A program made the translations under genes and the position numbers. Below, piece by piece: positions 44,110 through 52,280 of a stretch of DNA of 64,000 nucleotides. The stretch covers positions 124,001 to 188,000 of the forward strand of contig NZ_JADCKL010000002.1 in assembly GCF_014982975.1 (NCBI RefSeq). Direction: 5' to 3'. Each line of letters starts with the position of its first letter. The stretch's first letter is position 1. Below the pieces are notes generated by a model. It did no database searches. It was not told where the DNA came from and worked only from the letters and a program-made list of their open reading frames with translations. This DNA comes from Claveliimonas monacensis. Its GTDB lineage: Bacteria; Bacillota; Clostridia; Lachnospirales; Lachnospiraceae.

Positions 44110-44492
44110 ATTCCAGTTTGTTAAGTAGACAAATCCTAAGTTGTTGAATTGTTGAATAGAATTTCCATGATTAATTAAAAGTATTTAAGTTTTTGATATT
44201 TTACAGAGCCGGGTGGCATAAATGCTGCCCGGCTCTTCGTATGCACGCATTTTACATTATAAAAATAAATCTGACCTCTTGTTAAATTCTTCCTATCCTT
44301 TGTGATAAACGAAGGGGAAAATATTCAGAAGTCAGCTGTAGGAATATATTTGTAAGAAGTCCAGTGAACTTTTCATAAAAATAAACTTTTTTGCAATTCC
44401 ACGCTGTAAAATCGCTCTTTTTCCTTTCTATAGATGAAGGGGCGATCATTTCCCTTCAAAGACTATTGCAGAGCGAAAGGAAGGGATAGGAA
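44110..44492 (+). other. Control region between CPBP gene and primase
   Basis: About 380 AT-rich bases. It contains a strong hairpin at 44205-44236, a small GAAGGG/CCCTTC hairpin (44436-44457) before the primase, and two GAT-N-GAAGGGG-like motifs (about 44306 and 44433). No gene is seen. It probably holds the promoter for the replication genes. Confidence 0.45.
44205..44236 (+). terminator. Hairpin after the CPBP gene
   Basis: AGAGCCGGG and CCCGGCTCT pair perfectly, and the stem extends inwards with G-U pairs to a four-base loop (TAAA). There is no clear T-run, so termination is likely but not certain. Confidence 0.6.
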
Positions 44493-45125
44493 ATGAATGT
44501 GTATGAAGCAGTCAAAAACACAGTGACCACCAGGCAGGCGGCGGAATATTACGGGATCAAAGTGACAGGCAGGGGCATGGCACGCTGTCCGTTCCATCAT
44601 GACCGGCATCCCAGCATGAAGCTGGATCGAAGATTTCATTGTTTCGGGTGTCAGGCAGACGGGGATGTGATTGATTTCGTGGCGGGATATTTTAGCCTGT
44701 CCGTTCGCGAAGCGGCCCTGAAACTGGCAGATGATTTCGGGATCCGGTATGAGAAGCAGCGGCCGCCGGATCGTGGAAAACGAAAAAAGAAGATGAAAGC
44801 AGCGTCATTGGAACAAAACTATAGAAAACTGGAAAGACGCTGCTTTTCCATACTTGGGCAGTATCGGGAACATCTTTTGTTTTGGAAAAAACAGTATGCA
44901 CCGGGAGAACCGGAGGCGGACTGGGATCCCAGGTTTTGTGAAGCGCTGGATCGGATTCCCAGAGTGGAGTATCTGATGGATATTCTGTTGTACGCTCCTC
45001 TGGAAGAACGGGTGGAACTTCTGCTGTCCGCCGGAAAGGAGATCCTCGGGTATGCAGGAAGACTTCAAGAGCCTGAAACCGGAACAGCTGGAAGTTCTGA
45101 AACAGTTGCTGGGCGAGACAGATAA
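44493..45125 (+). CDS. CHC2 zinc-finger primase-like protein
   Basis: The protein has 210 residues. The N-terminal CHC2 zinc-binding domain of DnaG-type primases is clear: CPFHHDRHPSMKL followed by FHCFGCQADGDVIDFV. The catalytic TOPRIM domain is missing; the rest is a basic linker (GKRKKKMK) and helices. It would therefore act with the next protein, possibly in template recognition. Its end overlaps the primase-helicase start by 74 bases. GGAAGGGATAGG precedes the ATG. Confidence 0.87.
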   Translation: MNVYEAVKNTVTTRQAAEYYGIKVTGRGMARCPFHHDRHPSMKLDRRFHCFGCQADGDVIDFVAGYFSLSVREAALKLADDFGIRYEKQRPPDRGKRKKKMKAASLEQNYRKLERRCFSILGQYREHLLFWKKQYAPGEPEADWDPRFCEALDRIPRVEYLMDILLYAPLEERVELLLSAGKEILGYAGRLQEPETGTAGSSETVAGRDR

Positions 45126-46419
45126 TGTACAGCCTCCTGATGTTTCGGACTGGTTTGACGGGAAGCAGATTGATGAGATCGACTTCGGTGAGTACCTGCT
45201 ACGGAAGAAAGAACGGAAATGTATCCACGGCAAACTTTATGATCTGGACGGAGAAATCAGTGATGAGGTGATCCGCAAAGAGATCCTGGATGAGATCCGG
45301 CCCTATCAGAAAACCAATGTGGCAAAGATGGTGGATCGGATTCTGGGTACGTTGAAGCTGATGTGCCAGTGTGAAATGCCACCGATAAAAGAAGACCGGG
45401 TTCATTTTTCCAATGGAACATATTATCTGGACGGAACTTTTACAGAAGAAAAAGAATGGACGATGAACCGCCTTCCGGTACGATATGATCCGGATGCGCC
45501 AAAACCGGAGAAGTGGCTGGCATTTCTGAATGATCTGCTGGAGAAAGAGGATATTCCGGTTTTACAGGAATTCATGGGTTATACGATGATCCCCAGCAAC
45601 CGGGCCCAGAAGATGCTCCTGATCATCGGAAAAGGCGGTGAGGGGAAAAGCCGGATCGGACGGGTGCTGCGCGCGATCCTGGGCGATAATATGAACACTG
45701 GAAGTATCCAGAAGCTGGAGAATGACCGGTTCAACCGTGCCGATCAGGAAGGAAAACTATTATTCATGGACGATGATATGCGGATGGAAGCATTGCCATC
45801 CACCAACAATATCAAGAGCATTGTCACGATGGAAGATAAGATTGATCTGGAACGGAAGGGAAAACAGAGCGTGCAGGGCTATCTGTTCTCTCGGATCATC
45901 GGTTTTGGAAACGGATCATTGAAATCTCTCCATGACCAGTCCTATGGGTTCTATCGCAGGCAGATCCTACTGACGACAAAAGACCGGCCTGCCGATCGGA
46001 AGGATGACCGGTATCTGGGGGATAAGCTGATCCGGGAGACAGAAGGGATCGTACTGTGGTGTCTGGAAGGACTGCACAGACTGGTCCGGAACGGATTTGA
46101 ATTCAGCATCAGCGACCGGGCAAGGAAGAACCTGGAAAATCTGATGGAAAATGAGAACAATATCATTTCATTCCTGAATTCTGCCGGATATGTGAGAAGG
46201 GAAGAAGGAACCTATGCCAGTTCCAGGCAGCTTTACGCTGCCTACCGGAAATGGTGCGAGGACAATCTGGAAAGACCCAGGGCAGAGAATACCTTCAAGA
46301 AGTATCTGAATGAGAACGCAGAAACACTGGGGCTGGTCTATGATAAAAATCTTCCTGGCAGAAATGGGAAGACCGTGCGCGGTTTCCGCGGGATCCATGT
46401 GGAAGTCCGTACAGAGTAA
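45052..46419 (+). CDS. Phage/plasmid D5/P4-type primase-helicase
   Basis: The protein has 455 residues. A D5_N-like region precedes a superfamily 3 helicase core: Walker A GKGGEGKSRIG (about residue 195), Walker B LLFMDDDM (about 237), a sensor region and a C-terminal winged-helix part. Such proteins start replication of P4-like satellites, phages and islands. Together with the CHC2 protein and the iterons immediately downstream it forms a self-contained replication module. Confidence 0.9.
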   Translation: MQEDFKSLKPEQLEVLKQLLGETDNVQPPDVSDWFDGKQIDEIDFGEYLLRKKERKCIHGKLYDLDGEISDEVIRKEILDEIRPYQKTNVAKMVDRILGTLKLMCQCEMPPIKEDRVHFSNGTYYLDGTFTEEKEWTMNRLPVRYDPDAPKPEKWLAFLNDLLEKEDIPVLQEFMGYTMIPSNRAQKMLLIIGKGGEGKSRIGRVLRAILGDNMNTGSIQKLENDRFNRADQEGKLLFMDDDMRMEALPSTNNIKSIVTMEDKIDLERKGKQSVQGYLFSRIIGFGNGSLKSLHDQSYGFYRRQILLTTKDRPADRKDDRYLGDKLIRETEGIVLWCLEGLHRLVRNGFEFSISDRARKNLENLMENENNIISFLNSAGYVRREEGTYASSRQLYAAYRKWCEDNLERPRAENTFKKYLNENAETLGLVYDKNLPGRNGKTVRGFRGIHVEVRTE

Positions 46420-46430
46420 CAGAAATGATC

Positions 46431-46598
46431 CAGGCGCTTCAGGCGGCTCAGGCGGGTAAAAATGACTTCTTTTTTTCTTATAATTTATTTCTATTTTAAG
46501 AATTGAAATAAACCGCCTAAACTGCCTAAGTCCTGAAAAACATAGAAAAACCGTAACTTTCAAACTGCCTGAAGGCTGCCTTGGAACTGCCTGAAGGC
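46431..46598 (+). other. Iteron-like replication origin of the element
   Basis: Three tandem 9-bp repeats CAGGCGCTT, CAGGCGGCT, CAGGCGGGT (46431, 46440, 46449) face two inverted 9-bp copies CCGCCTAAA, CTGCCTAAG (46513, 46522) across about 55 bases of AT-rich DNA. Two exact 14-mers AACTGCCTGAAGGC follow (46563 and 46585). Iterons on both sides of an AT-rich core just after the replication gene match the plan of SaPI-type origins. Confidence 0.75.
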
Positions 46599-46669
46599 AT
46601 ACAGGCCCTGTCCTTGTTTGAAGGGAAACTGCGGAAGGAGGAAGTGACTGACCAATCGAGGAAAAAGAA

Positions 46670-47893
46670 GTGAATGATGTATTGCAGTACGCTCTTGAAA
46701 ACGGTATGATTAATTTAGCATACGTGCAAGAGCAGATTGCTATGAATAAACGAAAGGAATTGATAGAAAAACACCCCTACAGCATCTGGCAGGGGAAAGA
46801 CGGAAAATGGAGAACCTATCTTCCGGATGAAGAAAAAGAACGGAAAAAAGCTCTGAAGAAACGTAACACCAGAGAAGAAATCGAAGCCGTGGTCGTCTCT
46901 TACTGGAAAAATCAGATCCCGTCGTTACAGAAACACACCTTCCAGGAGGTATATTTCATGTGGCGAAAAGTACAGGATCAATTGGTAAGCGACAACACGG
47001 TGGCAAAATATGAAACGGATTATAGCCGCTTCTTTAAAGAAACAGATTTTGTGAAAAAAGATATCAAGCGGATCAGCAGCGATGATGTCAAAATCTTTAT
47101 GGTTCAGACAATCAAGCGGCTGGATCTCACCAAAGAAACGAGCAGAAAGCTTTTCGGCTATATCACAAACACTGTTTTTTATGCCCGGAAAGAACTGGGG
47201 ATTGGAAATAATCCGGTTGAATTCATCAAAGCAAAAGATTTCTATTCCTACTGCGCTGAGAAGTATAAACCACCAGAGAAAAAGATCATTGTAAAAGATG
47301 ATATGAAACTTCTGCAGAAACAATTTGCAGAAGATCATGCGGCGAAACCAAATTATATACCTACATATGCGGTTGAATTCGCCAGTCTGACCGGTATGCG
47401 CGTCGGCGAGATTGCGGCATTGAGATGGGATGCCATTAAAGAAAATTACATCGTGGTTGATAAATCAGAAAAATCCAACCGGAGAAAAGACATCTTTTAT
47501 ATTGACAGCACGAAAAATAAAAAGATACGTTTCTTCCCAATGACGGCAGAAATCAAAAAGCTCCTGCATAAAATCTATATGATTGAAAAAGAATACGGAT
47601 ATTTATGTGAATGGGTTTTTGCCAATGAAAACGGGCGGATACACGCCAATCTGATATCATCTTGTATAAAAACGAAGTGCAGACAGGTCGGAATTGACGA
47701 GAAGGGAATTCATGCATTTAGAAAAACTCTCAATTCAAACATGCGCTGCAAAGGTGTTTCATCTACGGTTGCAGCATCCATTCTTGGACACAGCCGCATG
47801 GTGAATGAACAATATTACACCTTTGATGTGACAGATATTACAGAAAAGGCAAAGATCATTGAAATGATCAATGAGGAAACCTGTGCAATGTAA
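46670..47893 (+). CDS. int: Tyrosine-type integrase
   Basis: This 407-residue site-specific recombinase starts at GTG with GAGG upstream. It has an N-terminal arm-binding domain (SIWQGKDGKWRTYLPDEEKE), a SAM-like core-binding domain and a catalytic domain with Arg in TGMRVGEI, HAFRKT (HxxR), LGHSRM and the nucleophile Tyr in NEQYYTF. It catalyses insertion at the tRNA-Pro 3' end. The right arm-type sites begin at the first base after its stop codon. Confidence 0.95.
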   Translation: MNDVLQYALENGMINLAYVQEQIAMNKRKELIEKHPYSIWQGKDGKWRTYLPDEEKERKKALKKRNTREEIEAVVVSYWKNQIPSLQKHTFQEVYFMWRKVQDQLVSDNTVAKYETDYSRFFKETDFVKKDIKRISSDDVKIFMVQTIKRLDLTKETSRKLFGYITNTVFYARKELGIGNNPVEFIKAKDFYSYCAEKYKPPEKKIIVKDDMKLLQKQFAEDHAAKPNYIPTYAVEFASLTGMRVGEIAALRWDAIKENYIVVDKSEKSNRRKDIFYIDSTKNKKIRFFPMTAEIKKLLHKIYMIEKEYGYLCEWVFANENGRIHANLISSCIKTKCRQVGIDEKGIHAFRKTLNSNMRCKGVSSTVAASILGHSRMVNEQYYTFDVTDITEKAKIIEMINEETCAM

Positions 47894-47917
47894 GTGTTAC
47901 CTGATGTGTTACCTCAC
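47894..47917 (+). promoter_or_regulatory. Right arm-type integrase sites
   Basis: GTGTTACCT at 47894 and 47906, the second followed by CAC, mirror the left-end pair at 41920. They lie between the int stop and attR. Confidence 0.65.
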
Positions 47918-47973
47918 AGGCTCAATATGCCGGAAGCCCTGTAAAATCAAGGGATTCGGCGAGAAGCCGTGGG

Positions 47974-48008
47974 CGTAGAGGTCGCAGGTTCAAATCCTGT
48001 CACTCCGA
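47974..48008 (+). repeat. attR: 35-bp direct repeat
   Basis: Exact copy of the tRNA-Pro 3' segment at 41824-41858. It is not a tRNA gene because the 5' half is missing. It marks the right end of the element. Confidence 0.92.
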
Positions 48009-48011
48009 CTT

Positions 48012-48045
48012 ATCCCTCGTTTTCACGGGGGATTTTCTTTTTTCT
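48012..48045 (+). terminator. Displaced tRNA-operon terminator
   Basis: ATCCCTCG and CGGGGGAT form an 8-bp stem (one G-U) with loop TTTTCA, followed by TTTTCTTTTTTC. It lies three bases after attR, so before integration it would have followed tRNA-Pro directly. Confidence 0.75.
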
Positions 48046-48240
48046 AAAATCAGAAAGCCGGTTGCTTTTTCAGTTTTGTGGATACAACCGCCGTACATCC
48101 GTTTTCAAAGGTATGCAGTGACAGGAAATCTGCATATCTTTTTATTGTACGATCAAGAAGACAGAATCATACTGTGGACAGCAGTTACTGAGCAAAAGAT
48201 AAATGATCGAAAACATTTGAACATTCAGACGGAGGAAATC

Positions 48241-48765
48241 ATGAAAAAAATAAAGCTCATTCCCTTAGTGGGTATGGAATTCAACGATGCAACCATTGCA
48301 TTGGCTTCTTCACAAAAAGATGTGGAAAACCTGTTGGGAGAACCTTGTAGTACACGGGATCATTCTCTCTTCTATTTTAATAATGAATTGCGATTTGATC
48401 TTGGCGATGACGGAAAAATAGAATTCATTGAGTTTTTAGGAGGATGCGACGGAGAGCTGCAGCCCGTGATCTATGGTGTCTCTGCCTTCCAGAGCACGGC
48501 AGATACTTTGTACAATGTACTCAGCGAAGAAAATCAGGGGGAGATTGACGATAGCGAGGACGGATATTCTTATGGGTTTCTAAATATCAGCGTTGGAATA
48601 TATCGCCCCTCTGTCCCCGAAGATGTGGAGGATATGATAGCGGAAGCCACTGCGGACGGAAAGCCGATGGATGAAGCCGAAATCGAAGACGAGATGAAAA
48701 AAGCAAACTATTGGGCCACTATCGGCATCGGCGTCAGGGACTATTACAGGCAGCCTCTATTTTGA
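48241..48765 (+). CDS. Unknown acidic protein, possibly immunity-like
   Basis: About 174 residues from the ATG at 48241, which has GGAGG upstream; a longer frame to 48076 has no SD. It is soluble and very acidic (EDVEDMIAEATADGKPMDEAEIEDEM), with LLGEPCSTRD and RFDLGDDGKIEFIEF patterns that recall SUKH/Imm-type immunity proteins. No family can be named with certainty. It stands alone between attR and an IS200-like element, in an accessory hot spot. Confidence 0.6.
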   Translation: MKKIKLIPLVGMEFNDATIALASSQKDVENLLGEPCSTRDHSLFYFNNELRFDLGDDGKIEFIEFLGGCDGELQPVIYGVSAFQSTADTLYNVLSEENQGEIDDSEDGYSYGFLNISVGIYRPSVPEDVEDMIAEATADGKPMDEAEIEDEMKKANYWATIGIGVRDYYRQPLF

Positions 48766-48895
48766 GTGTCCACTTTTTTCTCAATTGTCAAAGCTGTGTC
48801 TCCCCGTATTGGCTGACCACTCCTCTATATTCCAGCAAAACCGATGCGAAAGTGTGTCCCTCCCGGTCACAATTCACACAATTCCCCACCACAAG

Positions 48896-49576
48896 TCAAG
48901 ACCACCGGCTTAGCCGGTGGCTTGCTCTGCCCCTATAAGGGGCTATTACCTGCTTGCGCCCGGAAGGCGCACTGAAGGCCTGCCAACTGCACCACATCCA
49001 CAGCCGCCCCTGAAGAGGCTTATTCAGTGCTTCCTTACTCCGGCGCAGCCCCAAAAGGGGCTTACTGGTTTGCTTTGATTTCCTACTACCACTCCAAGTG
49101 GTTTTTTTCTTGTTTCTCTTCACCGGCTCACCCGTAAACGGGTCGATGTACTCTACTAATGACATCTGATCATACTCTAAATCTTCTTTCAGTTGATTTT
49201 GAATATACGCCTTAATTGCAGCTGTGTTCTTTCCTACTGTATCTACATAATATCCACGGCACCAGAAATGTCTATTTCCATACTTGTATTTCAAATTCGC
49301 ATGCTTTTCAAATATCATCAGCGAACTTTTTCCTTTTAAGTATCCTACTATTTCTGATACGGAATATTTTGGTGGACTCTTTACCAACATATGGATATGG
49401 TCACTACAACACTCAGCCTCAACAATTTCTATCCCTTTTCTTCTGCATAATGTTCCCAGTATTTGTCCCACATCTGCCTTTATATCTTTGTAGATTACCT
49501 GCCGGCGATATTTTGGTGCAAAAACAATGTGATACTTGCATTCCCATTTTGTATGGGCTAAACTATTTACGTCCAT
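48896..49576 (-). CDS. tnpA: IS200/IS605-family TnpA transposase, C-terminally extended
   Basis: This Y1-HUH single-strand transposase has the HUH pair in SDHIHMLV (about residues 59-66) and the catalytic Tyr in the helix around AAIKAYIQNQ. The first about 157 residues equal a normal TnpA (ending near GEPVKRNKKK). The reading frame then continues about 70 residues through the right-end hairpin array and stops inside TCTTGAC. The tail (basic, Ser/Arg-rich) is likely a by-product of a lost stop codon. Confidence 0.88.
   Translation of the reverse strand: MDVNSLAHTKWECKYHIVFAPKYRRQVIYKDIKADVGQILGTLCRRKGIEIVEAECCSDHIHMLVKSPPKYSVSEIVGYLKGKSSLMIFEKHANLKYKYGNRHFWCRGYYVDTVGKNTAAIKAYIQNQLKEDLEYDQMSLVEYIDPFTGEPVKRNKKKTTWSGSRKSKQTSKPLLGLRRSKEALNKPLQGRLWMWCSWQAFSAPSGRKQVIAPYRGRASHRLSRWS
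48902..49102 (-). repeat. Array of six short hairpins at the IS right end
   Basis: Stems lie at 49088-49102 (ACCACT/AGTGGT), 49047-49062 (AGCCCC/GGGGCT), 49002-49020 (AGCC/GGCT), 48955-48971 (TGCGCC/GGCGCA), 48929-48943 (GCCCC/GGGGC) and 48902-48920 (CCACCGGC/GCCGGTGG). They could fold as a structured RNA transcribed with tnpA. Confidence 0.6.
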
Positions 49577-49712
49577 TCTTTGGACCTCCTGTGCTATTTT
49601 ATTTGTGGTTTTGCAGACCCACTTTTATTCTAGCACAGGAGCTCATACTTATATCTAAAGATCTGCCCTCCCCCTGCATAGCAGGGGGTTTATTTTTACT
49701 GTGACACAAAGA

Positions 49713-49757
49713 TAATCGGGGACGTGATCCTTTTTAAAAGGATCACGTCCCCGATTA
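49713..49757. repeat. 45-bp perfect palindrome after dapL
   Basis: Two 22-bp arms, TAATCGGGGACGTGATCC plus TTTT and its exact complement, surround a single T. It starts three bases after the dapL stop. There is no T-run outside the stem. It may be a terminator, but the perfect length also fits a dispersed palindromic repeat. Confidence 0.65.
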
Positions 49758-49760
49758 CGA

Positions 49761-50975
49761 TTACATTTTCTTTATCCTATCAATGGCCGCCACTGTGTTC
49801 TCATAGGAGCCGAAGGCGGTCAGCCGGAAGTAGCCTTCTCCGCTGGGGCCAAAGCCTGAGCCCGGCGTACCCACAACACCGGCGTTCTCCAGCAGGTGGT
49901 CGAAGAACTGCCAGGATGTCATGCCGGCCGGTGTCTCCAGCCAGATGTACGGGGCGTTGACGCCTCCGGATACGTTGTAGCCCGCATCCTTCAGTCCCTG
50001 ATAGATGACTTTTGCATTGTTCATGTAGTAAGCCACCTGCTCTTTCAGCTGTGCTTTTCCTGCCTCAGAGTAGACAGCCTCTCCGGCCTTCTGCACAATG
50101 TAGGGCGCGCCGTTGTACTTTGTGCCGTGGCGTCTTGCCCACAGAGAGTGGAGCATCACATCGCCGGACTTAATGTCTTTCGGGACAATGGTGGCTCCCA
50201 GGCGCACGCCTGTAAATCCTGCGTTCTTGGAGAAGCTGCGCAGCTCGATGGCACAGGTCCTTGCCCCCTCACACTCGTAGATAGTGTGTGGAACACCCTC
50301 CTCGGAAATATATGCCTCATAGGCCGCATCGTAGATGATGACAGCGCCCACCCTGTTGGCGTAGTCCACCCACTCCTGGAGCTGTGCCTTTGTGATGGTG
50401 GAGCCTGTGGGGTTGTTGGGGAAGCACAGATAAATAATGTCCGGTGTCTCCTTCGGAAGCTCCGGAGCAAAATTTGTCTCCTTTGTGCAGGGCATGTAGA
50501 TCACATCGCTCCATGTCTCTGTCTTCGGGTCATAGGTGCCTGTGCGGCCCGCCATGACATTTGTGTCCACGTACACCGGGTACACAGGGTCACACACAGC
50601 GATCCTATTGTCCTTTGCAAAAATCTCCTGGATATTTCCGGAGTCACACTTTGCGCCGTCGGAGATAAATATCTCGTCCGCCTTAATGTCGCAGCCCCTG
50701 TCCTGGTAGTCATTTTTCGCCATGGCACTGCGCAGGAACTCGTAGCCAAGGTCCGGCGCATAGCCGTGAAAGGTCTCCGCGTGAGCCATCTCGTCAACCG
50801 CGCCGTGGAGCGCGTCGATGATGGCCGGAGCCAGCGGCTGGGTCACATCACCTATACCCAGGCGGATGATGGATTTCTCCGGATTCGCCTCCTGGTAAGC
50901 TGACACCTTCTTTCCGATGGTTGAAAAAAGGTAACTGCCGGGCAGTTTCAGATAATCTTCATTTACTTTGAACAT
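49761..50975 (-). CDS. dapL: LL-diaminopimelate aminotransferase
   Basis: DapL converts tetrahydrodipicolinate directly to LL-diaminopimelate, with glutamate as amino donor, for lysine and cell-wall synthesis. The protein has 404 residues and is a fold-type-I PLP enzyme. The PLP lysine is in SFSKNAGFTGVR. Other family blocks are LGIGDVTQPLAP, CFPNNPTGSTIT and SGFGPSGEGYFRLTAFG. It is encoded 31 bases after dapF, the next step in the pathway. Confidence 0.95.
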   Translation of the reverse strand: MFKVNEDYLKLPGSYLFSTIGKKVSAYQEANPEKSIIRLGIGDVTQPLAPAIIDALHGAVDEMAHAETFHGYAPDLGYEFLRSAMAKNDYQDRGCDIKADEIFISDGAKCDSGNIQEIFAKDNRIAVCDPVYPVYVDTNVMAGRTGTYDPKTETWSDVIYMPCTKETNFAPELPKETPDIIYLCFPNNPTGSTITKAQLQEWVDYANRVGAVIIYDAAYEAYISEEGVPHTIYECEGARTCAIELRSFSKNAGFTGVRLGATIVPKDIKSGDVMLHSLWARRHGTKYNGAPYIVQKAGEAVYSEAGKAQLKEQVAYYMNNAKVIYQGLKDAGYNVSGGVNAPYIWLETPAGMTSWQFFDHLLENAGVVGTPGSGFGPSGEGYFRLTAFGSYENTVAAIDRIKKM

Positions 50976-51006
50976 CTCTTGTATTCTCCTTATCTTTTAC
51001 TATCTT

Positions 51007-51849
51007 TTATACCTCGCCGTCAAACACATGGACAGCGGGCCCTGTCAGCAGAATCTCACCGGTTTCCTCCCTCCACTCCGCCAGCAGGTCTCCTCCTATT
51101 AATTTTACCGTAACCTGGCGGTCTGTCAAGTCATTTAATACACCAGCCACAAGAACCGCGCAGGCCCCGGTGCCGCAGGAAAGGGTCTCCCCGCTCCCCC
51201 TCTCCCACACCCGCACCCTGGCAGTCCGCCGGTCCTCCACCTGGGCGAACTCCACATTCACCCGCCTGGGAAAGCGGCCGTGGTACTCTATAGACGGCCC
51301 CAGCCGCTGCAGGTCGATCCCCCTCACATGGCCCGTGAAAATGACCGCATGAGGATTTCCCATGGAGACTGCCGTCATCGGATACTCCACACCGCCAACC
51401 CGCACGGGCTCATGTACCATGCAGGTGTGCTCCGAGATGGCGGGCACCTGGTCCGCCTCCAGGACAGGCTTCCCCATATTCACCTCCACCATGCGGATCT
51501 CGCCGCCTGCCCCGTCCCCCTCCCCCGGGAAAAGCCGAAGATGCCGGGTGCCGGATCCGGTCTGTATATCCAGCTCTCTCTTATCTGTGAGTCCCCTGTC
51601 GTACACATATTTTCCGAGACAGCGGATGCCGTTCCCGCACATCTCTCCCCGGGAACCGTCCGCATTGTACATCTCCATAGCAAAATCCGCTCTTCCGGAA
51701 GGGCGGATCAAGACGAGGCCGTCCGCACCCACGCCGAAATGCCGGTCGCTCAGGCGCCTGGCAAGGATATCCGGCTCGTTGACCACCTCCTCCAGACAGT
51801 TCACATAGATATAGTCATTCCCCGTGCCCTGCATTTTCGCAAACCTCAT
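51007..51849 (-). CDS. dapF: Diaminopimelate epimerase
   Basis: DapF converts LL- to meso-diaminopimelate. I use the ATG at 51849 (MRFAKMQGTGNDYIYV), which matches the family start and leaves 280 residues; the frame is open to 51933 but that part lies over a terminator. The two catalytic Cys are in GNGIRCLG and LSCGTGACAV. It forms an operon with dapL. Confidence 0.93.
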   Translation of the reverse strand: MRFAKMQGTGNDYIYVNCLEEVVNEPDILARRLSDRHFGVGADGLVLIRPSGRADFAMEMYNADGSRGEMCGNGIRCLGKYVYDRGLTDKRELDIQTGSGTRHLRLFPGEGDGAGGEIRMVEVNMGKPVLEADQVPAISEHTCMVHEPVRVGGVEYPMTAVSMGNPHAVIFTGHVRGIDLQRLGPSIEYHGRFPRRVNVEFAQVEDRRTARVRVWERGSGETLSCGTGACAVLVAGVLNDLTDRQVTVKLIGGDLLAEWREETGEILLTGPAVHVFDGEV

Positions 51850-51932
51850 AGCACGCCTCTGCCTCCTGGCCTGTAGTCCTTCTTGTTTCATATATACGGC
51901 CGCAGCCACCTGTTTTAGAAGTGCGCCTTCCA

Positions 51933-51964
51933 CGAAAAAAAACGGAAGCCCGCCGGGCCGTCCC
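51933..51964 (-). terminator. Intrinsic terminator after the fprA operon
   Basis: On the minus strand a GC-rich stem (GGAC-GCCCG with CGGGC-TTCC, one mismatch) is followed by GTTTTTTTT (plus A-run 51935-51942). It separates the fprA-regulator transcript from dapF. Confidence 0.7.
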
Positions 51965-52034
51965 GGGAAATCATCCCGGAGACAGCCTGGAGAGCTCCCG
52001 TCATTGGGAACCAGCCATATCCTCGCGCCAGTAT

Positions 52035-52280
52035 TTATACCTTTGCCGTCAGCGTCTTTGCCGTCACACCGGGCTGCATGCCAAGCTTGCCAGAGAGCGC
52101 GCTGGCCACCTCTCCCGGCGCGTCCATCACCACACTGATGATAGACACATTTCTCTGGCGGTAGGGAATGCCCATCCTGCCCACGATGTACTGTCTGTAC
52201 TCGTGGAGCAGGTCATTCACCGCCGCAGCGGCCTCCTCGTCCCTGACAATGATGCTGACCACCACTACTTTACTCTCCAT
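52035..52280 (-). CDS. TM1266-type iron-only hydrogenase system regulator
   Basis: About 81 residues from the ATG at 52280 (AGGAG upstream). The sequence VVVVSIIVRDEE...VNDLLHEYRQYIVGRMGIPYRQRNVSIISVVMDAP is typical of the TM1266 family, small ACT/NikR-like proteins found with [FeFe]-hydrogenase genes. It overlaps the 3' end of the FprA gene by 11 bases. It may sense redox or metal state and link FprA with hydrogen metabolism. Confidence 0.9.
   Translation of the reverse strand: MESKVVVVSIIVRDEEAAAAVNDLLHEYRQYIVGRMGIPYRQRNVSIISVVMDAPGEVASALSGKLGMQPGVTAKTLTAKV

Larger units (their letters stand above)
48890..49690 (-). mobile_element. IS200-type insertion sequence
   Basis: The element has a single tnpA gene, a left-end hairpin CCCCCTGC-ATA-GCAGGGGG (49670-49688) and a right-end hairpin CCACCGGC-TTA-GCCGGTGG (48902-48920) next to TCAAG. 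IS200/IS605 elements lack inverted repeats and use such sub-terminal hairpins. No tnpB is present. Exact cleavage points cannot be fixed from one copy. Confidence 0.8.

Noticed and set aside
47974-48008. Second tRNA-Pro
   Set aside because: Only the 3' half is present; it is the attR copy of the integration site.
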